From positions 62,001 through 126,000 of the forward strand of contig CASJPF010000003.1 in assembly GCA_949383255.1 (NCBI GenBank): 64,000 nucleotides of DNA. The letters are read 5' to 3'. The translations under genes and the position numbers were made by a program. Shown one piece after another: positions 8,533-17,317 of this stretch. Under the pieces are notes generated by a model. That model was given only the letters and a program-made list of their open reading frames with translations, was not told the origin of the DNA and ran no database searches. The stretch's first letter is position 1; each line of letters opens with the position of its first letter. The DNA is from Lachnospiraceae bacterium. GTDB taxonomy: Bacteria; Bacillota; Clostridia; Lachnospirales; Lachnospiraceae.

Positions 8533-8568
8533 TTAGATGATAGAAGAATCCGTAGAGGGGAAGAGCTT

Positions 8569-11094
8569 ATGAGGAAATCGCAGAAGAAAGAAATACTTGA
8601 TATTTTAAATAGTCTGCAAAAGGCTCATGAAGAAATAAGACAAGCACTGACAGGGCAAAATCATATGCTTGCTCAAAATATGCTTACGCAATGCCAGACA
8701 GCAGCAGTATCTCTTGGAGAGACAATTGAGAGATTGGAAGGTGAGGGACATATTACAGTGTCCTTTTTTGAAGAATACTGCGAACTGCTGTTTAAAATTT
8801 ATGAGGATATCAATAAGGGAAATATAAATAAAAACAAAGATTATAAGATGTTGCGCAAGCAACTTGTAAAAATAGAGAACAGTATAAAGAATGATATTGT
8901 TGTAAAAAAAGAGATTGTATTTTTTCCTTATAAAGCGTCTATGTGGGACAGCTTAGAGAGTATTTATTTTGCGGTAAAGGCAGATCTGGACTGCAATGCA
9001 TATTGTGTTCCAATTCCTTATTACGATTTGTGTCCAGATCATAGTCTTGGTCAGATGCATTATGAGGGATATAACTATCCAAAAAATATAGAGATTATCG
9101 ACTGGCAAAAATATGATTTTGAGAATAGAAAACCAGATATTATCTACATACACAATCCTTATGACGACTGGAATCTCGTCACAAGTATTCATCCAAGATT
9201 TTATTCGGCAAACCTTAAAAAATATACAGACTGTCTTGTATATGTACCATATTATAGCACAACAGGCGGCATGAGTGAGGGACAAAGGACGCTTCCTGTA
9301 TATTTTAATGCGGATTACATTGTGACACAGGCACCAATGTTTCGAGATTACTTTGACGAAAGAATACCTAACAAGAAGTTTCTGCCGTTTGGTAGCCCTA
9401 AGTTTGACAGAATTATTAATAAATGTAAGAATCCGCCAGAACCACCGGCAGAGTGGAAAAAGAAAATGGAAGGACGAAAGGTATATTTCTATAATACTAG
9501 TATTGGTGGAATGCTTGATAACACAGAAAATTTTTTAAAGAAAATGCAATATGTATTTTCTTGTTTTAAGGATAGAAGAGATGTCTGCTTATTATGGCGG
9601 CCGCATCCATTGTTAGAATCGACATTTGATTCTATACGCCCACAGTATAAGAAAAGATATGAAAGTTTAAAAAGTGAATTTGTATCATGGAATTTTGGAA
9701 TACTTGATGAGACTTCCGATATTGCAAATGCAATTGCATTAAGTGACATATATATTGGTGATGGAGGGACATCCGTTACCTCACTTTTCGGATTAGTCGG
9801 AAAGCCAATATTTATATTGAACAATCACCTACATAGTGAGCCAAAGGAAGATAGCTGGAGAGGGGAAATCTATCTAAATATAAACCCTTTTGAACAGGAT
9901 CAATGGCTTATCACACAGGGAAATAGGCTTTATAAGTCAGAACCGTTTGCTTATGATTATAAGTATTGTTTTGACTTGTCTAATTATATTGGTCCATATT
10001 ACTCAATTATTTTGGAGATAAATGGAAAAAAATATGCTTGTCCAGGAGATGCACAACATATCCTTGTACTTGGAGAAAACGGAATTGAAAAAAGAATAGA
10101 ATTAGAAAAGAAAACTGCAAAGAACGGTGCATTTTGTACAGCATATAAATATAAAAAATATTTGCTCCTTATTCCTTTTAACTATCCTGCTTTGGTATTG
10201 TATGATACCCAAACCGAAAAAATTATATATTTGCCAGAACACATTGATATTTTCATAAGAAAAGATGAAAAAGGTCAAACAATTATAGGTGGTGTATGGA
10301 TTTATAAAGATTTCCTTTATATAGCTTCTCCAACAGACAATTATGTATATAAATTAGATATAGAGAGTGAAATTTCACAGATATTAGAAATTCCGGTGGA
10401 AGGTTGGCAGGGATGCGCGATACTAATGGAATATGAAGGGGATTTTTGGTTGATGCCATACAAGGGAAAAGTGGTTCTTAGATGGAATATTGACAGGAAT
10501 GAAATAAAAGAATACACAGATTTTCCAGAAGACTATAAATGTGTAAATAAATTGTATGGATATGAATGTGATGAATTACCATTTGGTACACCTGCATTTT
10601 ACAAAAATAAAGTTTACTTGCCTCCGCTTTTTGGGAATATGTATTTGAAATTGAATATGGATACAGGAAAAATAACAAAATGGCAACCGTTATTTGAGGA
10701 AGGTGCAGGAGAAGAATATTACTACACAACTGTAAATGGATTTTTCCTTTGGCATACTCCACAACAAAAAAAAGGAAATTTGAAACTATATTCATATCCG
10801 AATCGTAAATTGTATGACATTAATCCTGAAACAGATGCGTGCAAAGAAATATCAGTCAAATTTGACCTTGATGAATTAAAGGCAAATGAACATGGATTTG
10901 GTGAATATTCTGAATGGATAGGGTATATATGCCTTGAAAATGCATTTAATTCTCTTACGAATTTTCTTGATGGAAAAATTAGAGGAAAAAAGTTTGATAG
11001 AGTAACACAGATAGCTACATATCAAAAGATAGCAGCAAATAATGATGGAAGCTGTGGGGAGAAAGTACATAAGTTTATAAAAGATCTTGTATAA
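8569..11094 (+). CDS. TagF/TagB-like GT-B transferase with C-terminal beta-propeller-like repeats
   Basis: The ATG at 8569 with AGAGGGGA upstream is preferred over the in-frame TTG at 8527. The product has about 842 residues. The N-terminal 100 residues are helical and charged. Residues about 115-460 resemble the CDP-glycerol glycerophosphotransferase fold: LLWRPHPLLES corresponds to the HP motif, and SDIYIGDGGTSVTSLFG to the ITDYSS region, with the DYSS changed to DGGTS. Residues about 490-820 contain repeated blades (IYKDFLYIASP, YEGDFWLMPYKGK, FYKNKVYLPPLFG) like a propeller or Kelch fold. It probably modifies or polymerises a polyol-phosphate chain; the altered motif leaves its activity open. 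It opens the long rightward gene cluster. Confidence 0.7.
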   Translation: MRKSQKKEILDILNSLQKAHEEIRQALTGQNHMLAQNMLTQCQTAAVSLGETIERLEGEGHITVSFFEEYCELLFKIYEDINKGNINKNKDYKMLRKQLVKIENSIKNDIVVKKEIVFFPYKASMWDSLESIYFAVKADLDCNAYCVPIPYYDLCPDHSLGQMHYEGYNYPKNIEIIDWQKYDFENRKPDIIYIHNPYDDWNLVTSIHPRFYSANLKKYTDCLVYVPYYSTTGGMSEGQRTLPVYFNADYIVTQAPMFRDYFDERIPNKKFLPFGSPKFDRIINKCKNPPEPPAEWKKKMEGRKVYFYNTSIGGMLDNTENFLKKMQYVFSCFKDRRDVCLLWRPHPLLESTFDSIRPQYKKRYESLKSEFVSWNFGILDETSDIANAIALSDIYIGDGGTSVTSLFGLVGKPIFILNNHLHSEPKEDSWRGEIYLNINPFEQDQWLITQGNRLYKSEPFAYDYKYCFDLSNYIGPYYSIILEINGKKYACPGDAQHILVLGENGIEKRIELEKKTAKNGAFCTAYKYKKYLLLIPFNYPALVLYDTQTEKIIYLPEHIDIFIRKDEKGQTIIGGVWIYKDFLYIASPTDNYVYKLDIESEISQILEIPVEGWQGCAILMEYEGDFWLMPYKGKVVLRWNIDRNEIKEYTDFPEDYKCVNKLYGYECDELPFGTPAFYKNKVYLPPLFGNMYLKLNMDTGKITKWQPLFEEGAGEEYYYTTVNGFFLWHTPQQKKGNLKLYSYPNRKLYDINPETDACKEISVKFDLDELKANEHGFGEYSEWIGYICLENAFNSLTNFLDGKIRGKKFDRVTQIATYQKIAANNDGSCGEKVHKFIKDLV

Positions 11095-11164
11095 AAGGCA
11101 AGGATGATTGGTACAGGAACAAAGCAATGTTTTCTGTATAAAATAGAAAGCTGTAGGACGCACT

Positions 11165-12514
11165 ATGGGAGACGGGATGATAAAGGTAATAACATATGGG
11201 ACGTTTGATCTGTTACATGAGGGGCATTATAGGTTGTTACAGCGTGCAAAGCAGCTTGGTGATTATCTGATTGTTGGGGTGACCTCAGAAGAATATGACC
11301 AAGCAAGGGGAAAACTTAACGTGATGGATTCCTTGATGACACGAATTGAGAATGTCAAAAAGACTGGTTTTGCAGATGAAATTATTGTTGAAGAGTCACA
11401 AGGTCAGAAGTTTCAGGATATTCAGAAATATGGGATTGATATTTTTACAGTGGGTTCTGACTGGATAGGGCAGTTTGATTATTTAAAGGACTACTGCAAG
11501 GTAGTGTATCTCGATAGAACAAAAAATATATCAAGTACAATGCTGCGCACTAAAAGAACTTCGATACAGAGAATAGGAATTATAGGAACAGGGCGTATAG
11601 CAAATCGTTTCATACCAGAAGCAATGCTTGTAAGCGGAGTAAATACACAAAGTGTGTATAATCCACATATTGAAAATGCACAATTATTTGCAAACAAGTG
11701 GGAAATTGATGCATATGAAGATCTGGAAGAATTTTATAATTCATTAGATATTGTATACATAGCATCACCACATGAAACACACTACAAGTATATAAAACAG
11801 GCATTAGAACACAAAAAACATGTTTTATGCGAGAAACCGATGTGTCTTTCAAAAGTGCAATCAGAAGAAGTGTTTAAACTTGCGATGGAGAAGGATCTAG
11901 TTTTATTTGAGGGTATTAAGACAGCATATTGTCCGGGATTTATAAAGTTGCTTGGAATTGCATGTGGCGGGATAATAGGAAATATTAAGGATGTAGAAGC
12001 CTGTTTTACAAAATTGGAAGATGACAATAACAGGGAATTAAAAGACAAAAAATATGGTGGAAGCTTTACAGAACTTGGAAGCTATTGTCTACTCCCAATT
12101 TTGAAAATATATGGTCATGATTATGAGGACATAAGGTTTGAGACAATCTGTGATGCCAATGGAATAGATATTTATACGAAGGTTTATCTGCGTTATCCAA
12201 ATGGTCTTGCTACTGCAAAATGCGGACTTGGCGTAAAATCGGAAGGAAAGCTTTTGATATCAGGGACAAGAGGTTATATCACAACAGAGGCACCGTGGTG
12301 GAAGACAAGTTACTTTGAAATACACCGAGAAAGACCAGATGATGTGGAACGCTTTTCGGAACGGTTTCTTGGAGATGGGCTTAGATATGAAATAAGTGAC
12401 CTATTGTCTATGATTAATGGAGATAAAAAAAAGGATTTTAAACTGACAAGAGGCGACAGTGTTGCTATGGCAGGGATTATGGAGGCATTTTTGAAGTCGC
12501 AGGGAAGGATTTAA
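11165..12514 (+). CDS. Bifunctional glycerol-3-phosphate cytidylyltransferase (TagD-like)-Gfo/Idh/MocA oxidoreductase
   Basis: Residues 1 to about 130 match TagD: GTFDLLHEGH holds the HxGH nucleotidyltransferase motif, with SSTMLRTKR at the end; this half should make a CDP-polyol from CTP. Residues about 137-449 are a Gfo/Idh/MocA dehydrogenase with an NAD(P) loop (GIIGTGRIA) and the CEKP motif. A fused cytidylyltransferase and dehydrogenase suggests that polyol formation and activation are coupled. ATG 11165 (AGGA 6 bp upstream) and ATG 11177 (GGAG 5 bp upstream) are both plausible; the second matches the usual TagD start. The next gene starts 3 bp after the stop. Confidence 0.85.
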   Translation: MGDGMIKVITYGTFDLLHEGHYRLLQRAKQLGDYLIVGVTSEEYDQARGKLNVMDSLMTRIENVKKTGFADEIIVEESQGQKFQDIQKYGIDIFTVGSDWIGQFDYLKDYCKVVYLDRTKNISSTMLRTKRTSIQRIGIIGTGRIANRFIPEAMLVSGVNTQSVYNPHIENAQLFANKWEIDAYEDLEEFYNSLDIVYIASPHETHYKYIKQALEHKKHVLCEKPMCLSKVQSEEVFKLAMEKDLVLFEGIKTAYCPGFIKLLGIACGGIIGNIKDVEACFTKLEDDNNRELKDKKYGGSFTELGSYCLLPILKIYGHDYEDIRFETICDANGIDIYTKVYLRYPNGLATAKCGLGVKSEGKLLISGTRGYITTEAPWWKTSYFEIHRERPDDVERFSERFLGDGLRYEISDLLSMINGDKKKDFKLTRGDSVAMAGIMEAFLKSQGRI

Positions 12515-12517
12515 GAC

Positions 12518-13246
12518 ATGAAAATATGGGCACATAGAGGATGCAGTCAGATGTATCCTGAAAATACGTTACTTGCGTTTGAAAAAGCAATAGAGATACA
12601 AGGACTTACAGGAATTGAGCTTGATGTTCAGCTTACAAAAGATGGAGAACTTGTGGTAATCCATGATGAGCGAGTGGATAGGACTACGAAAAGTATAGGG
12701 TATGTAAGGGACTATACATTGAAGGAATTGAAAAAGCTTGATATATATGCAGGAGAAAATAAGATACAACATATTCCAACAATGAAGGAAGTGGTTGATC
12801 TAATGGAACCAAATTTGAAATTGGGAATGAAATTAAATATTGAGCTGAAAAACAGTATTTATCCATATCATAGTATGGAGGAGAAAATTATAGAATTTGT
12901 ACATAAACGAGGCATCGAGAATTTTGTAGTATATTCGACATTTTATGCGAAATCTTTGGAAAAATTAAAAGAATTAGATTCACAGGCAGAACTTGCGATA
13001 CTTGACAGTAAAGTGTCAGATTGTCTATACAAGTTAAGAGGCGGATGCGGCGCTGTGGCAGTTCATCCGTTTTTATATGGAATTGATGTATTATTGGAAG
13101 AGTTGAAGGGATATAGAGTGAGAGCATGGATGGGAGGACATCTCTATCCAGAAAAACCAACTGGAACGAGACTTGATTTGGGTAAGCTGGAGAATCAGGG
13201 GATTACAGATATATTTTTAAATGAGCCTGAGAGATATTTAATATAA
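12518..13246 (+). CDS. Glycerophosphodiester phosphodiesterase family protein
   Basis: The 242-residue protein has the GDPD signature: AHRG near the N-terminus, ENTLLAFEKA, IELDVQLTKDGELVVIHDE and the later lysine-containing strand (LNIELKN). It has no signal peptide, so it should act in the cytoplasm. The family hydrolyses glycerophosphodiesters to glycerol-3-phosphate and an alcohol. Lying directly behind the TagD-like gene, it may recycle glycerol-3-phosphate for CDP-glycerol or trim polymer precursors. Confidence 0.88.
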   Translation: MKIWAHRGCSQMYPENTLLAFEKAIEIQGLTGIELDVQLTKDGELVVIHDERVDRTTKSIGYVRDYTLKELKKLDIYAGENKIQHIPTMKEVVDLMEPNLKLGMKLNIELKNSIYPYHSMEEKIIEFVHKRGIENFVVYSTFYAKSLEKLKELDSQAELAILDSKVSDCLYKLRGGCGAVAVHPFLYGIDVLLEELKGYRVRAWMGGHLYPEKPTGTRLDLGKLENQGITDIFLNEPERYLI

Positions 13247-13386
13247 TTCAGAGGCGATGAAAGTGACTATTGAGATTAAATAAAAGGAAATATAAAAAGA
13301 GAGTTGAGTACGACTATTTGGTTTGGAGGAAGACAAGTATATTTTTGAATTATATTAATAAAAAGTTTATTATAAAGGTAAAAAAT

Positions 13387-14442
13387 ATGACAGAATATTA
13401 TGAAAATAACTTATATAAAACAGAAATTAAAGAAATTGTGAATTATAGTTTACTTGATATATTAAAAGACAAAGTATTTGTTATTGCAGGTGCAAGAGGA
13501 ATGATTTGCAGTGAACTGATTGATACAATTATGTATGCTAATTTGAATTATGGATTAAATTGTAAAATTTATGGTATAGTCAGAAATATGCAGGCAGCTG
13601 AATATAGATTTAAAGCATATAAAAAAAGTATATATTTTCAGCTTGTACAGGCGGATATAAACAAAGATGTGATTAATATTGACAAAGATGTCGATTTTTT
13701 TATACAAGGGGCTAGTAATACACATCCAGTTTATTATTCGATATATCCGATAGATACAATATTAACCAATACTGTTGGGACAAATCGTATGTTGGAATTT
13801 GCTTCAAAACATAGATGCAAAAGATTTTTATTTTTATCTTCTGTTGAGGTGTATGGTGAAAATAGAGGGGATATAGATAAATTTACGGAAGGTTATTTGG
13901 GATATTTGAATTGTAATACACTTAGGGCTGGCTACTCGGAAGCGAAAAGATTAGGAGAAGCGCTTTGTCAGGCATATATAGCTGAAAAGGGATTAGACTG
14001 TGTAATACCAAGAATAGCAAGAGCTTATGGAGCGGGTCTTTTAAAGGAGGATTCTAAAGCACTATCGCAATTTATTCATAATGCATTAAAAGGTGAAGAT
14101 ATTGTATTAAAAAGTAAAGGGGACCAGTTTTATTCTTATGTTTATATTGCGGATATTGTAAGTGCGCTTTTGTTTCTTATTGCAAATGGAAAAACAGGAG
14201 AAGCTTATAATTTATCAGGTATCGAATCGGATATTACACTTGCAAAGTTGGCAGACTATATTGCCAACTTTGTTGGGACAAGAGTAGTATATGATATTCC
14301 TAGTGAACAAGAGGCAGCAGGTTATTCAAAAGCGACGAAGGCTATCTTGGATACTAAGAAAATAGAAAATCTTGGATGGCATTCGCGTTATTCGATCAGA
14401 GAAGGAATAAAACGGACATTGCAAATACAAGGGATTAATTGA
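13387..14442 (+). CDS. NAD-dependent epimerase/dehydratase (SDR) of the glycan cluster
   Basis: The frame is open from a TTG at 13270, but the ATG at 13387 with AAAGG upstream gives a normal SDR length (351 residues). The NAD loop is VIAGARGMICSEL and the catalytic pair is YSEAK; FLSSVEVYGE is the usual strand before it. The substrate is unknown. Its place just before the TarI/IspD-like gene and the LicD gene suggests it reduces or epimerises a sugar phosphate or nucleotide sugar used for CDP-activated residues. Confidence 0.8.
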   Translation: MTEYYENNLYKTEIKEIVNYSLLDILKDKVFVIAGARGMICSELIDTIMYANLNYGLNCKIYGIVRNMQAAEYRFKAYKKSIYFQLVQADINKDVINIDKDVDFFIQGASNTHPVYYSIYPIDTILTNTVGTNRMLEFASKHRCKRFLFLSSVEVYGENRGDIDKFTEGYLGYLNCNTLRAGYSEAKRLGEALCQAYIAEKGLDCVIPRIARAYGAGLLKEDSKALSQFIHNALKGEDIVLKSKGDQFYSYVYIADIVSALLFLIANGKTGEAYNLSGIESDITLAKLADYIANFVGTRVVYDIPSEQEAAGYSKATKAILDTKKIENLGWHSRYSIREGIKRTLQIQGIN

Positions 14443-14452
14443 GGAGTCGCTG

Positions 14453-15154
14453 ATGAATACAGCAATTGTGATAGCCGCAGGCGTAGGACGTAGAACAGGT
14501 CAATGTATACCAAAACAGTTCATTAATGTATTAGATAAGCCTATTATTGTATACACATTAGAAAAGTTTCAAAATTCAAAAAATATAGACAATATTGAAG
14601 TTGTTTGTTTAAGTGGGTGGGAAGAAGTTTTAAAGGTGTATGCTATGCAATATGGTATTGCAAAACTAAAGTGGATTGTTTCAGGTGGAAATAGCAGTCA
14701 AGAATCGATTTACATAGGGTTGAAGAATTTGGGAAGCATTTGTAAAAAAAAGGACATTGTAGTAATTCACGATGGAATCAGGCCAATGGTTGATGAGGAG
14801 ATTATTGATTCCTGTATAGATATATGCCAAAAATACGGAAATGGAATTACCGCACTTCCAGTTTATGAACAAGTTTTTAAGACATATGATGAGGTTTCAT
14901 CAAGGGAGTATATTCCAAGAGATCGTTTGAAAATTTTACAGACTCCGCAAGCCTATAAATATCAAGAAATAAGGACAGCGTATGATGAAGCATTCGCTAA
15001 AAAAATAGGCGTTCATATATCATCATATGCAAATACAATGATGACAGAATTGGGAAAAACACTTTATTTTTCTAAAGGTTCGACTAAAAATATCAAGATT
15101 ACAACAAAAGATGATATAAAAATATTTAAAGCAATGTTGAGGGCAGAACAATGA
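14453..15154 (+). CDS. IspD/TarI-type cytidylyltransferase
   Basis: The 233-residue protein has the family start IAAGVGRRTGQCIPKQF, the central HDGIRPM and the PRDRLKILQTPQ segment. IspD makes CDP-methylerythritol in isoprenoid synthesis and TarI makes CDP-ribitol for teichoic acid. The glycan context, the neighbouring LicD gene and the lack of an adjacent TarJ dehydrogenase point to a CDP-polyol role, possibly with an unusual polyol because a DXS-like gene lies 2 kb downstream. It overlaps the LicD start by 4 bp (ATGA). Confidence 0.85.
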   Translation: MNTAIVIAAGVGRRTGQCIPKQFINVLDKPIIVYTLEKFQNSKNIDNIEVVCLSGWEEVLKVYAMQYGIAKLKWIVSGGNSSQESIYIGLKNLGSICKKKDIVVIHDGIRPMVDEEIIDSCIDICQKYGNGITALPVYEQVFKTYDEVSSREYIPRDRLKILQTPQAYKYQEIRTAYDEAFAKKIGVHISSYANTMMTELGKTLYFSKGSTKNIKITTKDDIKIFKAMLRAEQ

Positions 15155-15966
15155 TTGAATTAGATCAAGAGACGCTTCGTAAACTCCAAATGACAGAATT
15201 GGAAATGTTGAAAGAGGTTGATAGAATATGTAAAAAATATAATATTAAATATTCTCTTGATGGTGGTACACTGTTGGGGGCAATACGACATAAAGGATTT
15301 ATACCTTGGGATGATGATGCAGATATCGTAATGTTAAGATCTGAATATATCAAATTTTACCAAGCGTGCAAAAAAGTATTAGATACTGATAAGTTTTTTT
15401 TACAGGATTTTAGAACAGATCCAAACTATCGTTGGGGATATTCTAAGTTACGTAGAAATGGGACCATCTTTTTGCGAGAAGGCCAAGAACATGGAAGATG
15501 GAACCAAGGTGTTTTTATAGATATTTTCGTGTATGACCAAGTACCAGATACATTTATTTTTCGCAGATTGCATTTGCTAATTTGTTTTTGCATTAGGAAA
15601 GGCTTGTATTCAGAAGTTGGAAAGAGAAATGCGGCGAATATATTAGTAAGAAAACTGTATCAAGTACTCAATATTGTTCCACGTGACAGATGGGTTAGGT
15701 AACTTGAAAAAATTGCAGAGATTACAAATAGGAAAAGAACAGAACTTGTTAGGCACATGACATATCCATATAGAAAAGAATGTCGATATGGATTGCCAAG
15801 AGAGTGTTTCGATTCATATATAGATAAGGAGTTTGAGGGACACAATTTCAGAGTATTTAAAAAATATGATCTCTATCTTTCACATTTGTATGGAGAGTAT
15901 ATGAAACTTCCGCCAGTAGAAAATAGGAAAGCACATTCCGTAAGTGAAATAAAACTAATTCATTAA
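15151..15966 (+). pseudogene. licD: LicD-family phosphotransferase gene interrupted by an in-frame stop
   Basis: Residues 1-183 are a typical LicD start (YSLDGGTLLGAIRHKGFIPW followed by DDDAD). The frame ends at TAA 15700-15702. The same frame then continues without further stops to 15966 (RTELVRHMTYPYRKECRYG and the usual LicD C-terminus), so a single codon change would restore a protein of about 271 residues. LicD proteins transfer phosphocholine or similar groups onto surface glycans from CDP-linked donors. Loss would remove such a decoration, unless the stop is read through or is a sequence error. Confidence 0.8.
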
Positions 15967-16114
15967 AGAAGCAGAGAAAAGGGAGGCAGCAGGAATTGAC
16001 TGAATATTCTATGAAATGATGACATAAATGTTGTATTTTTGTTGTATAAGATTGAATGTAGAGGATAAGAATTAATAGGGTTCTAAAAAAGGATTTTGCA
16101 GAATAGGAAAGGTT

Positions 16115-17317
16115 ATGTGGGATTTAGAAGAACGGATTGTAAAAGAAAAACAGCGATATTTAGATTTTGTCGAATTGAATAAGGGAAAACATATATATAT
16201 CTATGGAGCAGGGAAACAAGCAATTCCAATCGCTGATTTTTTCAAAGAAAATAATATTATAATAGATGGATTTTGTGTTACAGATCGATCAAGTAATAGA
16301 GGAAAGATTAATAAACTGCCTGTGTATCAAGTTGATGAGCTCCCATATCAGGATGCAGCATTTGTACTTGGAGTGCGCGTGCAATTAAACAATGAAATAG
16401 AAGCAATATTAAAGAACAATGGATATACAAATTATTTACTTGCATCAGATTTAGTACGATATTTAGGACCATATGGGTATAGTTTTTATATTAGTCCAAT
16501 GATTGAAATTACAACGAAGCTTGGGTGTGCGATAGATTGTAAATACTGCCCACAGGAATTATTTATTAGAGAATATTTAAAAGAAAAAAAATCGGATATG
16601 GTGTTATCTTTTGAAAATTATAAAATATGTATTGATAAATTGCCTGAGAATACATTTGTTGAGTTTGCTGGTTTTACGGAACCATTTTTTAACGCACAAT
16701 GCATGAAGATGATTCAATATGCAAAAGAAAAAGGACATCGAGTTAATTTATTTACAACGCTCAGGGGACTACGATTAGATCAAGTGGATGAACTGTTGAA
16801 AATAGATTTTGAAGAATTTGTATTGCATGTTCCAGATCAAGAAGGTTATGCCATTATTCCTGTGGATCAACAGTATAAAGAAATTGTCAAAAAACTAAGC
16901 AGGGCGAAAAAGAAAAATGGAAATAATTTTATTGACTATGCATGTGCTCAGGGAACAGTATTGAATGAAGTAGGAGAAATTCTGAAAAACAATATTAGGG
17001 TCTATGTAGTACTCAATAACCGGGCGGGTAATTTACAAGATAAGTGTCTGTATGGAAGAAAAGATATACAAGGTAGATTAAGATGTGAGCTTTCAAGAGA
17101 TATTAATCATAATGTGTTATTGCCGGATGGGCGTGTAATTTTGTGCTCAAATGATTGGGGAATGAAGCATGTTATGGGTAATCTGATATATGAAAGTTAT
17201 GAGCAGATTTTAAACGGAGAGGAAGCGCAAAAAATAAGGAAATCAATGAGTAATGAGTGTCAGGATTTTGTTTTGTGCAGAAACTGTTTTCAGGCAATAG
17301 AAGAAGGAGATCCCTAA
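16115..17317 (+). CDS. Radical SAM protein with N-terminal Rossmann module and C-terminal cysteine cluster
   Basis: Residues about 25-120 form the recurrent Rossmann module (IYIYGAGKQAIPIADFF). The radical SAM iron-sulfur motif is C138, C142, C145 (LGCAIDCKYC), and the C-terminal SPASM-like part (LLPDGRVILCSNDWG and FVLCRNCFQ) should hold a further cluster. The product would be cytoplasmic and redox-active; its substrate is unknown. The following DXS-like gene begins at the next base, so the two are tightly coupled and may act in one pathway. A 148-bp gap upstream holds no clear promoter. Confidence 0.8.
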   Translation: MWDLEERIVKEKQRYLDFVELNKGKHIYIYGAGKQAIPIADFFKENNIIIDGFCVTDRSSNRGKINKLPVYQVDELPYQDAAFVLGVRVQLNNEIEAILKNNGYTNYLLASDLVRYLGPYGYSFYISPMIEITTKLGCAIDCKYCPQELFIREYLKEKKSDMVLSFENYKICIDKLPENTFVEFAGFTEPFFNAQCMKMIQYAKEKGHRVNLFTTLRGLRLDQVDELLKIDFEEFVLHVPDQEGYAIIPVDQQYKEIVKKLSRAKKKNGNNFIDYACAQGTVLNEVGEILKNNIRVYVVLNNRAGNLQDKCLYGRKDIQGRLRCELSRDINHNVLLPDGRVILCSNDWGMKHVMGNLIYESYEQILNGEEAQKIRKSMSNECQDFVLCRNCFQAIEEGDP

